This document shows, piece after piece, positions 8,088 to 16,701 of a stretch of DNA of 64,000 nt. Position numbers and translations under genes: made by a program. The notes beneath the pieces were generated by a model, which saw nothing but the letters and a program-made list of their open reading frames with translations, made no database searches and had not been told where the DNA came from. Numbering within the stretch: the stretch's first letter is position 1; every line of letters starts with the position of its first letter. Origin of the DNA: Pseudomonas resinovorans NBRC 106553 (GTDB lineage Bacteria; Pseudomonadota; Gammaproteobacteria; Pseudomonadales; Pseudomonadaceae); assembly GCF_000412695.1 (NCBI RefSeq), contig NC_021499.1, positions 1,178,001 through 1,242,000 on the forward strand. The letters run 5' to 3'.

Positions 8088-11000
8088 AGATCCTCAGCCT
8101 GCGCCTGAAGAACCTCAACTCGCTGAAGGGCGAGTGGATGATCGATTTCCGTGGCGAACCCTTCGCCGGCAACGGCCTGTTCGCCATCACCGGCCCCACC
8201 GGCGCCGGCAAGACCACGCTGCTGGATGCCATCTGCCTGGCGCTCTACCACCGCACGCCGCGCATGGGCACGGTGTCGGCGAGCATCAACGAACTCATGA
8301 CCCGGCATACCGCCGACTGCCTGGCGGAAGTCGAGTTCGAGGTGAAGGGCGAGGGCTATCGAGCGTTCTGGAGCCAGCGCCGTGCCCGTGACAAGGCCGA
8401 TGGTGGCCTGCAGCCGCCGAAGGTGGAGCTGGCACGGGTACGGGATGGCGAGATCCTCACCGACAAGATCAACGACAAGCTCCGGCTCACCGAGAGCCTG
8501 ACCGGCCTCGATTTCGAGCGCTTCACCAAATCCATGCTGCTGGCCCAGGGTGGTTTCGCCGCCTTCCTCGAGGCCAACGCCAACCAGCGCGCCGAGCTGC
8601 TGGAGGAGCTGACCGGCACGGAAATCTACGGGCGCATCTCCCAGCGGGTATTCGAGCGCACCCGCGAGGTGAAGGCCGCGCTGGACCAGTCGCGGGCTCG
8701 CGCCGAGGGCGTCGAGCTGCTCAGCGACGAAGCCCGCACCGCGCTGCAGGCGGAAGCCACGGACCTCGCCGGCCAGGCGCTGGCGTTGCAAGCCCGCGAA
8801 GCCGACCTGCAACGCCAGCGACAGTGGCGCGACGAGCTGGACAAGGCCCTGGCCCGCCAGCAAGCCGCCGAGGGCCAGGGGCAGGCGGCCCGCGTCGCCC
8901 TGGAAGGCGCCGCGCCGCAACTGGCCCGCCTGGCCGCCAGTGCGCCGGCCAGCCAGTTGTTGCCGTTGCACCTCGACTGGCAGCGCGCCCGGCAGCGGCT
9001 GGACCAGGGCGAAGACGAGCTGCGCCTGACCCGCCAGCAATTGCAGGCCCTGGCCGAACGCATCCTCGACCAGCTCTGGCAGGGTGCCCAGCTCGGCGAG
9101 CAATGGGTGCAGGCGCGGCAGAGTGCCCTGGACGGCCTCCAGAACGAGCGGCAAGCCCTGCACAAACGCCTGGCCGAACAACCCCAGCGGGCTCGCCTGG
9201 GCGAGCACCTGGGGGCCTGGAGGGCCGAATTCGGCGCCCTGGCCCGGCGCGAGGTCGAGCAGGCCGAGTTGCGGCGCGCCCAGGCCGAACTGCAGCGCCA
9301 GGGTGCCGAGCTGGAAGCTCGCGTGGAGCAGGCCCGCAGCGCCCAGGCGCGCGCCAGGGTCGAGCAGGGACAGGCCGGGCAGGCCGAGGCCGAGGCGCAG
9401 GCACGGCTCGATACGCTGCTCGGCGGCCAGGACGATGCCGCGCTGCGCGCGCAATGGCAGCAGCTGCTGGAACGTGGCGGCCAGCTGGAACGCCTGGAGC
9501 AGCTTTCCCAGCAACGCCGGCAACTGGCCGAGCGGCAGGCCCGTGCCCGTGAGCAATTGCAACCGCTGCAGGAGGAGCAGCAAGCCCTCAGCGAGCAGCG
9601 CGACGGCCTGCGCCGGCGCTTCGCCGAACTCAAGCAACAGATCGCCGACAAGGAGAAACTCCTCGAGCAGGAGCAGCGCATCCAGCAGCTGGAGGCCCAT
9701 CGCGCCGCTTTGCAGCCGGGCGAAGCCTGCCCCTTGTGCGGCTCCCATGAACACCCGGCCATCGCCGCCTACCAGGCGCTCAACCTCTCAGCGACCCAGC
9801 AGGGGCTGAACGAGCACAAGGCCGCCCAGGACCAGGTGCGGCAACAGGGCGAAACCCTGAGCAACCGCCTTGCCGCCCTCGACGCGCAGGTCGCCCAGCT
9901 CAATGAAACCCTGCGCGGTGGCGAAGCCGAACAGAGCGAGTACCTGGAGCGCTGGCGCCAGCTGTGCCAGGGGCTGGAGCTGCAACTGCCGGACCTCGCC
10001 GCCTTGCAGAACGAAGTGCAGGGCCACGCCGAGCGCCTGCGGGCGTTGCAGGAGCGCCTGGCCCGGCTGGACCAGCTCAAGTCCGCCCTGGCCACGGCCC
10101 GCGACCTGCGCCAGCAACGGGACAAGGCCCTGCAGGACAGCAGCAGCCAGCTCGCCCTGCTGGAGAAGGACAGCGCCGGCCTGCGCCAGCAGGAACAGGG
10201 CAACGGCCAGCGCCTGGAGCAGCTGGATGGCCAGCAGCACGAAGCCCGCGAGGGCCTGGCCGCGAGCCTGGCGCCGCTGGGCTACAGCCTGCCGGTGGCG
10301 GGCGATGCCTGGCTCGCCGAGCGCGAAGCCGACTGGCAGCAATGGCAGCACGACCAACTGGTCAGCCAGCAGTTGGAAGGCCAGTTGCGCGACCAGCAGC
10401 ACGCGCTGGCCACGGCCCAGGACCAGGCCCGCCTGTGGCAGGGCCGCTGGCAGGCCTCGGGTCAGGCCGGCCAAGCGCCGCTGGCGCCGGTGGAGGATCC
10501 CCAGGTCGCGCTCGCGGCGCTGGAGATCGATCTGGATGCCGCGCAGCAGCGCCTCAACCAGCTCAAGGGCGGCGAGCGCAGCCAGGAACAAGGGGCCCAG
10601 GAGGCCCGCCTCCAGCTGCAGCTCGCCCTGGACGCCTGGCGCCAGGGCCTGGCCTCAAGCCCCTTCGCGGATGAGGCCGCCTTCCGCGCGGCCCTGCTGG
10701 AGGAAGGTGAGCGCCTCGCCCTGGAGGCGTTGCAGCAGCGCCTGCAGCGCGAGCTGGGCGATGCCGGGGCCCTGTTGGCGGATGCAAGGGGCCAGGTCGA
10801 GCGCCTGCAGGCCGCGCCCCAGAGCGAACTGGATCGCGAGCGGTTGGAGGCCGAATGGCAGGCGCTGGGCGAGCGCACGCGCGAGCTGAGTCTGCGCCAG
10901 GGCGAAATCCGCGCCCAGCTCAGCGGCGACGAACAGCGCCGGCAGAGCCAGCAGGCGCTGTTCGCCGAGATCGCTCGGCAGGAGGCCGAGTACGACCTCT

Positions 11001-11521
11001 GGCAACGCTTCAACGGGCTGGTGGGCTCGGCCGATGGCGCCAAGTACCGCAAGTTCGCCCAGGGCCTGACCCTGGATCACCTGGTGCACCTGGCCAACCT
11101 GCAGCTGCAACGGCTGCATGGCCGTTACCAGCTGGCCCGGCGCCAGGGCGGTGAACTGGAGCTGGAAGTGATGGATACCTGGCAGGGCGATGTGGTCCGC
11201 GATTGCAAGACACTGTCCGGCGGCGAGAGCTTCCTGGTCAGCCTGGCACTGGCATTGGCGCTGTCCGACCTGGTCAGCCACAAGACCAGCATCGATTCGC
11301 TGTTCCTCGACGAAGGTTTCGGCACCCTGGATGGCGAGACACTGGAAGTGGCCCTCGACGCCCTGGATGCGCTGAACGCCAGCGGCAAGATGATCGGCGT
11401 GATCAGCCATGTGGAAGCGCTGAAGGAGCGCATCCCGGTGCAGCTCAAGGTCCACAAGGGCGTGGGCATGGGCTACAGCCGGCTGGATGGGTGCTTCGCG
11501 GTGGGTAGCATCACCTTGTAG
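8084..11521 (+). CDS. sbcC: Nuclease SbcCD subunit C (SMC-like ATPase)
   Basis: 1145 residues. Walker A GPTGAGKTT at 37-45, long Gln/Arg/Glu-rich coiled coils on both sides of the zinc-hook motif CPLCGSHEHP near residue 550, then the ABC signature LSGGESF near 1043 and Walker B SLFLDEGFGTLD near 1072. This is the full Rad50-like arrangement, so the gene is intact. It partners SbcD to remove palindromes and protein-blocked ends. The stop codon TAG at 11519-11521 lies inside the left arm of REP copy 3. Confidence 0.95.
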   Translation: MKILSLRLKNLNSLKGEWMIDFRGEPFAGNGLFAITGPTGAGKTTLLDAICLALYHRTPRMGTVSASINELMTRHTADCLAEVEFEVKGEGYRAFWSQRRARDKADGGLQPPKVELARVRDGEILTDKINDKLRLTESLTGLDFERFTKSMLLAQGGFAAFLEANANQRAELLEELTGTEIYGRISQRVFERTREVKAALDQSRARAEGVELLSDEARTALQAEATDLAGQALALQAREADLQRQRQWRDELDKALARQQAAEGQGQAARVALEGAAPQLARLAASAPASQLLPLHLDWQRARQRLDQGEDELRLTRQQLQALAERILDQLWQGAQLGEQWVQARQSALDGLQNERQALHKRLAEQPQRARLGEHLGAWRAEFGALARREVEQAELRRAQAELQRQGAELEARVEQARSAQARARVEQGQAGQAEAEAQARLDTLLGGQDDAALRAQWQQLLERGGQLERLEQLSQQRRQLAERQARAREQLQPLQEEQQALSEQRDGLRRRFAELKQQIADKEKLLEQEQRIQQLEAHRAALQPGEACPLCGSHEHPAIAAYQALNLSATQQGLNEHKAAQDQVRQQGETLSNRLAALDAQVAQLNETLRGGEAEQSEYLERWRQLCQGLELQLPDLAALQNEVQGHAERLRALQERLARLDQLKSALATARDLRQQRDKALQDSSSQLALLEKDSAGLRQQEQGNGQRLEQLDGQQHEAREGLAASLAPLGYSLPVAGDAWLAEREADWQQWQHDQLVSQQLEGQLRDQQHALATAQDQARLWQGRWQASGQAGQAPLAPVEDPQVALAALEIDLDAAQQRLNQLKGGERSQEQGAQEARLQLQLALDAWRQGLASSPFADEAAFRAALLEEGERLALEALQQRLQRELGDAGALLADARGQVERLQAAPQSELDRERLEAEWQALGERTRELSLRQGEIRAQLSGDEQRRQSQQALFAEIARQEAEYDLWQRFNGLVGSADGAKYRKFAQGLTLDHLVHLANLQLQRLHGRYQLARRQGGELELEVMDTWQGDVVRDCKTLSGGESFLVSLALALALSDLVSHKTSIDSLFLDEGFGTLDGETLEVALDALDALNASGKMIGVISHVEALKERIPVQLKVHKGVGMGYSRLDGCFAVGSITL

Positions 11522-11615
11522 GGGCGAATTCATTCGCCAAGGGTGGCATGGCCACCCCTCTCCGATGCGTGTGGGGCAGGCCTGCGGCCTGCATGGCGAA
11601 TGAATTCGCCCCTAC
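11518..11615. repeat. REP pair, copy 3 (overlaps the sbcC stop codon)
   Basis: Left arm GTAGGGGCGAATTCATTCGC starts at 11518 and right arm GGCGAATGAATTCGCCCCTA ends with C at 11615; the arms are exact reverse complements over 21 bases. This is the GGGG variant, unlike copies 1, 2 and 5. It sits between convergent sbcC and rlmF, and the sbcC TAG is part of the arm. Confidence 0.9.
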
Positions 11616-11634
11616 GGTCGTCCCCGGGCCCGGT

Positions 11635-12654
11635 TTACCAGCGCGCCCTGCGCCAGGCCTCGCGCTGGGCCGCGTCGAGGAAGGTCCAGGCCACGAAGCG
11701 GCTCTGCTTCTGGCCCTGGGCCATGTCCACCACCTGTACCTCCACGGCATCGCTGCGGCGCAGGCGGGCTTCCACGCCGGCCAGGTTGGCGCCCTTGGAG
11801 ACCAGGCTGCTGAACCAGAGCACCTGCTCCTTGAACTGCAGGCTCTCGTCCACCATCCGCTGCAGGAACCCGGCTTCGCCGCCAACGCACCAGAGCTCCG
11901 CGCCCTGGCCGCCGAAGTTCAGCACCGGCAGCTTGCGTTTGGGGTCGAGCTTGCCGAGGTTCTTCCACTTGCGCTGGCTGCCACGGGTGGCTTCTTCCAG
12001 AGAGGCGTGGAAGGGCGGGTTGCACAGGGTCAGGTCGAAGCGTTCGCCCGGGGCGATCAGGCCCTTGAAGATATGGCGCGGCTCGGCTTGCTGGCGCAGT
12101 TCGATGGCCTCGCCCAATTGGTTGGACTGGACGATGGCGCGTGCCGAACCCAGGGCGGTGCCGTCGATGTCGGTGCCGGTGAAGTGCCAGCCGTACTCGC
12201 TATGGCCGATGAGCGGGTAGATGCAGTTGGCGCCCACGCCTATGTCCAGCGCCTGGATGCCCTTGCCGCGCGGGATCTGCCCGTCGTTCGCCACGGCCAG
12301 CAGGTCGGCCAGGCCGTGCAGGTAGTCGGCGCGGCCGGGAATGGGCGGGCACAGGTAGCCGGCGGGGATATCCCAGTGGCGGATGCCGTAGAACTGCCGC
12401 AGCAGGGCACGGTTGAACACCTTGACCGCCTCCGGGTCGGCGAAGTCGATGCTCTCCTTGCCGTAGGGATTGATGATGACGAAGCGCGCCAGCTCCGGGC
12501 TGCCCTGGATCAGCTGGGGAAAGTCGTAGCGGCCCTGGTGGCGGTTGCGCGGGTGCAACTGCCCCTTGGCGGCGGGCGGCTTGGCGGTGGCGGGGCGGGG
12601 GCGCTTGGGCGGTTGCGGCATGGTGGCGGGCATCGGCAGGTGAAGGCGCGGCAT
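11635..12654 (-). CDS. rlmF: 23S rRNA (adenine(1618)-N6)-methyltransferase RlmF
   Basis: 339 residues from the longest start; in-frame ATGs at 12633 and 12621 are also possible because the first 35 residues are a low-complexity Pro/Lys/Arg tail. Class I methyltransferase core: [15 protein letters not shown] is the SAM-binding motif I and [11 protein letters not shown] holds the NPPF motif of N6-adenine methyltransferases. The family blocks [12 protein letters not shown] and RAL(L)[12 protein letters not shown] match RlmF (YbiN). It modifies A1618 of 23S rRNA using SAM. Confidence 0.92.
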   Translation of the reverse strand: MPRLHLPMPATMPQPPKRPRPATAKPPAAKGQLHPRNRHQGRYDFPQLIQGSPELARFVIINPYGKESIDFADPEAVKVFNRALLRQFYGIRHWDIPAGYLCPPIPGRADYLHGLADLLAVANDGQIPRGKGIQALDIGVGANCIYPLIGHSEYGWHFTGTDIDGTALGSARAIVQSNQLGEAIELRQQAEPRHIFKGLIAPGERFDLTLCNPPFHASLEEATRGSQRKWKNLGKLDPKRKLPVLNFGGQGAELWCVGGEAGFLQRMVDESLQFKEQVLWFSSLVSKGANLAGVEARLRRSDAVEVQVVDMAQGQKQSRFVAWTFLDAAQREAWRRARW

Positions 12655-12703
12655 TTTCCCACAGGCCGGGCCGGGAGTGGGGATTCGGGTGGCATGGCGC
12701 GTT

Positions 12704-12734
12704 CGCTGATAGGGCGTATCAGCGCAGGCGCCTG
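12704..12734. promoter_or_regulatory. Candidate operator: two adjacent palindromes
   Basis: CGCTGATA and TATCAGCG flank a 5-base centre (12704-12724), an exact 8-base inverted repeat. It is followed at once by the perfect palindrome CAGGCGCCTG (12725-12734). Both lie in the divergent region between rlmF and the binding-protein gene. No regulator gene is adjacent; function is unknown. Confidence 0.35.
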
Positions 12735-12795
12735 CCCATGGGCGGGCAGGGTGCTAAGACTGCGTCGGTCCACGAATCAGCCAAGGACACACGCC

Positions 12796-13851
12796 ATGAT
12801 CGCCATTGCCAAGGGCATCGCCCTATCCGCCCTGCTGTTCGCCTGCGCCTTGCAGGCGCAGGCCGCCGACCCGCCGGCAAGGTCTTTGAACGTACTGCTG
12901 AACACCAGTTTTTCCGGACCGGTGGCCTTCTTCCTGTTGGCCGAGGAGCGCGGTTACTTCCGGGACGCGGGCGTGAATCCGCGGTTCAGCCCGGGCGAGG
13001 GGGCCTCAAGGGTGGTGCCGCTGGTGCGCGATGGCGAGTACGACGCCGGTTATGGCGACATGAGCAGCCTGATCGAGCGCATCGCCCGCTCGGCGCCGGG
13101 CCAGGGGCCCGTTGCCGTGTACACGACCTTCAACAGCGTGCCGTTCACCATCGTGGTGCCGTCTGCCGGGCCGATCCTGCGGCCACGAGACCTGGCCGGC
13201 CTGCGCATCTGGGGACACCCTGGCGATTCCGCCATGCTCACCTTCGACCTGTTCGCCCGGGCCACGGGGCTGGATGCCGGCAGCGTCACCCTGCTCGAGG
13301 ACTCCACCGAGATGGGGGCCCAGGTGAAGGCCATGGTCGAGGGGCGGGGCCCGCAAGCCATGTTCGGTTTCGTCAACACCCTCATCGCCACCTCGGCCCA
13401 CCATGGCGTGCGGCCCGAGCAACTGCGCTTCCTCACCTACGCCGAGCACCTGCCGGACATGTACGGCAATACGCTGTTCGTCACCCGTGAGCTGTACGAC
13501 GGCGACAAGGCTGCCGTGCGTGCCCTGGTGCTGGGCGCGAACCGTGGCCTGGCCGCTACCCTGGCCGACCCGGAAGTGGCCATGGATGCGCTGCTCAAGC
13601 GCGCGCCAGACGCCTCGCGGGAAATCGACAGGCAACGCCTGATGGGCACTCTGGCCACTGAGATGGCGCACCCCGAAGGCGCCCGCCTGGGCATCGGCGC
13701 GGTGGACGAAGCACGGCTGCGGCGGCTGATCGCCCTCCTGGTCGAGGTCAAGGGGTTACCCCGTACTCCCACGGTGGAGGAGGTCTTCGATGCTGGCTTC
13801 CTGCCCAATGAGAAGGAGCGCATCAAGTCCCTGGCCCGGACAGGGCTTTAG
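12796..13851 (+). CDS. NMT1/SsuA-like periplasmic substrate-binding protein (orphan)
   Basis: 351 residues. A Sec signal peptide is clear (MIAIAKGIALSALLFACALQ, cleaved after AQA near residue 24). The mature part begins RSLNVLLNTSFSGPVAFFLLAEERGYF, typical of the NMT1/THI5-like receptors that serve ABC importers of sulfonates, nitrate or thiamine precursors. No ABC permease or ATPase gene is nearby, so the transporter it serves, if any, is elsewhere. The ATG at 12796 is chosen because the signal peptide starts there. The gene converges on the TVP38 gene. Confidence 0.75.
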   Translation: MIAIAKGIALSALLFACALQAQAADPPARSLNVLLNTSFSGPVAFFLLAEERGYFRDAGVNPRFSPGEGASRVVPLVRDGEYDAGYGDMSSLIERIARSAPGQGPVAVYTTFNSVPFTIVVPSAGPILRPRDLAGLRIWGHPGDSAMLTFDLFARATGLDAGSVTLLEDSTEMGAQVKAMVEGRGPQAMFGFVNTLIATSAHHGVRPEQLRFLTYAEHLPDMYGNTLFVTRELYDGDKAAVRALVLGANRGLAATLADPEVAMDALLKRAPDASREIDRQRLMGTLATEMAHPEGARLGIGAVDEARLRRLIALLVEVKGLPRTPTVEEVFDAGFLPNEKERIKSLARTGL

Positions 13852-13864
13852 CCTCGGGCTGGGC

Positions 13865-14434
13865 TCACGCCGCCCCGGTCAGGTTCGTTACCGTGATGAG
13901 GTAGTCGAACAGCAGGCAGTAGACCGCGATCGGCAGCGGCAGGCCGAGCAGGGTGCCGAGGAGGTAGTGGCGAAAGCGCACGCCGCTGAGGCTGAGGGCG
14001 TAGTTGAGCGGCGGCACCGTCTGGAACAGCACCCGCAGCAGGGTGATGACGGCCACCGGGCGGCGGTCGAGGTGGGCCAGGATGCGTTGCGCGATCTTGA
14101 AGTCCGGTTCGCGCAGGGCGTCGCCGCCGATCATGCGGACCAGGGCGAAGGTGGTGCAGCAGGAGAACGTCCCCGCGAGGTAGGTGGCCAGGCCGCCCCA
14201 GCCGCGACCGAGGGCGATCACGGCGGCGGCGAGGAAGATCCAGCCGGGGATGTGGATAAGGTTGCCCAGGGCGAACAGCAGGGCGAAGACGATCAGGCCC
14301 TTGACCTTGTTCTCCATCAGGATGTCGGTGAGGTAGCGCAGGTTCAGGTTTTCCCGCAGGCCGCTGAGTTCCACGGCCAGCAGCAATATGACGAGGAACA
14401 GGGCTGCGAGCAGCAGGCGACGGTATTTGTACAT
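13865..14434 (-). CDS. TVP38/TMEM64 (DedA-superfamily) membrane protein
   Basis: 189 residues with about five hydrophobic segments: 5-24, 47-66, 68-95, 128-150 and 160-182. The VTT/SNARE-associated domain signature appears as GNLIHIPGWIFLAAAVIALG and the later VLFQTVPPLNYALSLSGV. Bacterial relatives are implicated in lipid-carrier scrambling or membrane homeostasis; the exact role here is unknown. It is 34 bases downstream of the SLC13 gene on the same strand and probably co-transcribed. Confidence 0.78.
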   Translation of the reverse strand: MYKYRRLLLAALFLVILLLAVELSGLRENLNLRYLTDILMENKVKGLIVFALLFALGNLIHIPGWIFLAAAVIALGRGWGGLATYLAGTFSCCTTFALVRMIGGDALREPDFKIAQRILAHLDRRPVAVITLLRVLFQTVPPLNYALSLSGVRFRHYLLGTLLGLPLPIAVYCLLFDYLITVTNLTGAA

Positions 14435-14468
14435 GTAGGGACTCGGGTGTCGGTGTCTACTGTGGAAT

Positions 14469-16298
14469 TCAAAGCGGGAAAACCAGCGGCACTATCAGCA
14501 CGCTGACCACCATCACCAACAGGGTGAGGGGCACGCCCACCTTGACGAAGTCGAAGAAGCTGTACTGGCCGGGACCTACCACCAGGGTGTTCACCGGCGA
14601 GGAAATCGGTGTCATGAAGGCAGCCGAGGCCGCCAGCGCGACGATCATCGCGAAGGGGTAGGGCGAGGCGCCCAGTTCCTGGGCCGTGGCGATGGCCACC
14701 GGGGCCATGAGCACGGCGGTGGCGGTGTTGGAGATGAACAGGCCGATCAGCGCGGTGACGATGAACAGGGTGGCGAGGATGGCGTAGGGCCCAGCCTCGC
14801 CCAGCACCGCCACCAGCCCCTTCACCGCGATGTCGATGCCGCCGGTCTGCTGCAGCGCCTGGGCGAAGGGCAGCATGCCGACGATGAGGATCAGCGTCGG
14901 CCAGTGGATGGCGCGGTAGGCGCTGTCCAGGTCGATGCAACGGAAGGCGCCCATCAGCAGGCAGCCGATCAACGCGGCCATCACGTTGGGTACCCAGCCC
15001 GTGACCATCAGCAGGATCATCACCGCCAGGCTGAGCAGGGCGTAGGGGGCCTTGCGTGCGGTGGGGGCTACTTCGTCCACCTCGGCGGGCAGGCTGAGCA
15101 CGAGGAAGTCGCGGCTCTGGCCTTGTAGCTGGTGGATGCATTTCCATTCGCCGGCCACCAGCAGGGTGTCGGACGCCTTGAGCTTCTCGTCCACCAGCAC
15201 CCCTTCCAATGCCTTGCCATGACGGCGCACACCGACCACGTTGAGGTTGTACCGGCTGCGGAAACCCAGTTCCTGGATAGTCTTACCCGGGAGTTTCGAC
15301 TCCGGTGGCAGGGCCACTTCGGCCAGTCCCAGTTGGCGGGCGTGCAGGCTGTAGTAGGAGGAGGCCAGGGGCAGGGGTTCCAGGCCCAGTTCCTGGTAGG
15401 CGCCGAGCAGGGCGATGGCCGGGCTGGCGAGGTCCACCAGCAACACGTCGCCGGGTTCCAGCATTGTGTGGCCGGTGGCCATTAGCAGCAGGTTGCGAAA
15501 ACGCTGGTGGCGCTCCACGGCGATCACGTTGATGCCGTACTGGCTGCGCAGCTCCAGTTCGTTGAGCGCCTGGCGCGCCAGGGGCGAGTCGGCGCGCACC
15601 TTCAGGCGTCGTTCCCGCTCGTGAAGGCGGTAGGCGGTGGCCAGGTCGGACAGGGTCAGGCGTGGCGCGCTGCCCTCGGCGTCCTTCTTGGGGCGGGCCA
15701 GCCAGTGCCGGGTCAGCAGCATGTAGACCACGCCCAGGGCCAGCACCACCAGGCCCACGGGGGTCAGGCTGAAGAAGCCGAAGCCCTCCAGGCCGGCGCG
15801 GCGCAGTTCGCTGTGCACCACCAGGTTGGGCGCGGTGGCCACCAGGGTCAGCATGCCGCTGATCAGCCCGGCGAAGGCCAGGGGCATCATCAGGCGCGCG
15901 GGGGAGATCTTCAGTTTTGCCGCGACCCCCAGGGCAACGGGGATGAAGATCGCCACCACGCCGGTGGAACTCATCACCGAGCCGAGGCCGGCGGCGGACA
16001 CCATCAGCAGTACCAGCAGGCGGGTCTCGCTGCTGCCGGCCGTGGCCACCAGCCAGTCCCCCAGGCGATAGGCGATGCCGGTGCGCACCAGGCCGTCGCC
16101 GATGACGAAGAGGGCGGCGATCAGCACCACGCTGGGGTCGCTGAACCCGGCCAGGGTGTCGCGGATCTCGAGCACGCCGGTCAGCGGCAGGGCGACTATC
16201 ACCAGCAGCGCGACCACATCCATGCGCGGCTTGTTGAGGATGAACAGGGTGACCGCGGCCAGAAGCAGGGCCAACACCCAGAGCAATTCGTGATTCAA
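14469..16298 (-). CDS. SLC13-family (DASS-type) permease with two RCK-C/TrkA-C domains
   Basis: 609 residues. Hydrophobic segments fill residues 1-190 and 395-609. Between them are two soluble TrkA-C domains at about 210-290 and 300-385 (LNELELRSQYGINVIAVERH and IQELGFRSRYNLNVVGVRRH). This is the YfbS/CitT-related SLC13 layout for sodium-coupled anion uptake, with sulfate or carboxylates as possible substrates. The conserved helical-hairpin motif SAAFMTPISSPVNTLV is present near 555. It lies downstream of a small HTH gene and upstream of TVP38, giving a likely three-gene minus-strand unit. Confidence 0.85.
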   Translation of the reverse strand: MNHELLWVLALLLAAVTLFILNKPRMDVVALLVIVALPLTGVLEIRDTLAGFSDPSVVLIAALFVIGDGLVRTGIAYRLGDWLVATAGSSETRLLVLLMVSAAGLGSVMSSTGVVAIFIPVALGVAAKLKISPARLMMPLAFAGLISGMLTLVATAPNLVVHSELRRAGLEGFGFFSLTPVGLVVLALGVVYMLLTRHWLARPKKDAEGSAPRLTLSDLATAYRLHERERRLKVRADSPLARQALNELELRSQYGINVIAVERHQRFRNLLLMATGHTMLEPGDVLLVDLASPAIALLGAYQELGLEPLPLASSYYSLHARQLGLAEVALPPESKLPGKTIQELGFRSRYNLNVVGVRRHGKALEGVLVDEKLKASDTLLVAGEWKCIHQLQGQSRDFLVLSLPAEVDEVAPTARKAPYALLSLAVMILLMVTGWVPNVMAALIGCLLMGAFRCIDLDSAYRAIHWPTLILIVGMLPFAQALQQTGGIDIAVKGLVAVLGEAGPYAILATLFIVTALIGLFISNTATAVLMAPVAIATAQELGASPYPFAMIVALAASAAFMTPISSPVNTLVVGPGQYSFFDFVKVGVPLTLLVMVVSVLIVPLVFPL

Positions 16299-16339
16299 GC
16301 GTTACTCCCGAAGGTTCCTCTATGGGGAGCAGCAGTCTT

Positions 16340-16636
16340 TCAGGGGTAACCCAAGACAGCCTTGATCTGATGCAGGTTAGCGGCGATCCAGCGTTTGTCG
16401 ATGGCGCCCCAGTCGCGGATGACATAGTGGCCGGCGTTGTTGCGCTCCCCCTCGGTCTGCTCGAAGTGGCAGTCGATATCCAGGTCGGCCAGGGCCAGGA
16501 GGGTGTCCTGGGCGGTGCGCCGCGGCATGCCGGTGGCCTCCATCAGCGCCGGGACGCTGGCGGCGGTGCCGCTATCGATCAGCCAGGCGACGTAGAGGCG
16601 GCGGTAGAAGCTGGTCTTGGTCTTGCTGGTTTCCAT
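16340..16636 (-). CDS. Small winged helix-turn-helix protein
   Basis: 98 residues from the ATG at 16636, preceded by GGAC-poor but spaced AAGGACCTCCC; the longer upstream reading runs into the valS terminator and valS itself and is not real. The core SVPALMEATGMPRRTAQDTLLALADLDIDCHFE (split at TGMPRR) is a winged HTH in which residues 28-50 form the recognition helices. The C-terminus NNAGHYVIRDWGAIDKRWI is typical of a conserved Pseudomonas family next to valS. It may regulate the SLC13 gene 41 bases downstream, or be a conserved orphan. No ligand domain is present. Confidence 0.7.
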   Translation of the reverse strand: METSKTKTSFYRRLYVAWLIDSGTAASVPALMEATGMPRRTAQDTLLALADLDIDCHFEQTEGERNNAGHYVIRDWGAIDKRWIAANLHQIKAVLGYP

Positions 16637-16669
16637 GGGAGGTCCTTGCTGTGCTTGGCGCATAACGAA

Positions 16670-16695
16670 CAAGGCCCGCCGAGTGGCGGGCCTTG
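16670..16695 (-). terminator. Terminator-like hairpin after valS
   Basis: CAAGGCCCGCC and GGCGGGCCTTG form an 11-base-pair stem around GAGT just beyond the valS stop codon. On the minus strand it is followed by GTTCGTTATG, so the U-run is short. It separates valS from the HTH gene. Confidence 0.7.
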
Positions 16696-16701
16696 TGGGC
16701 A

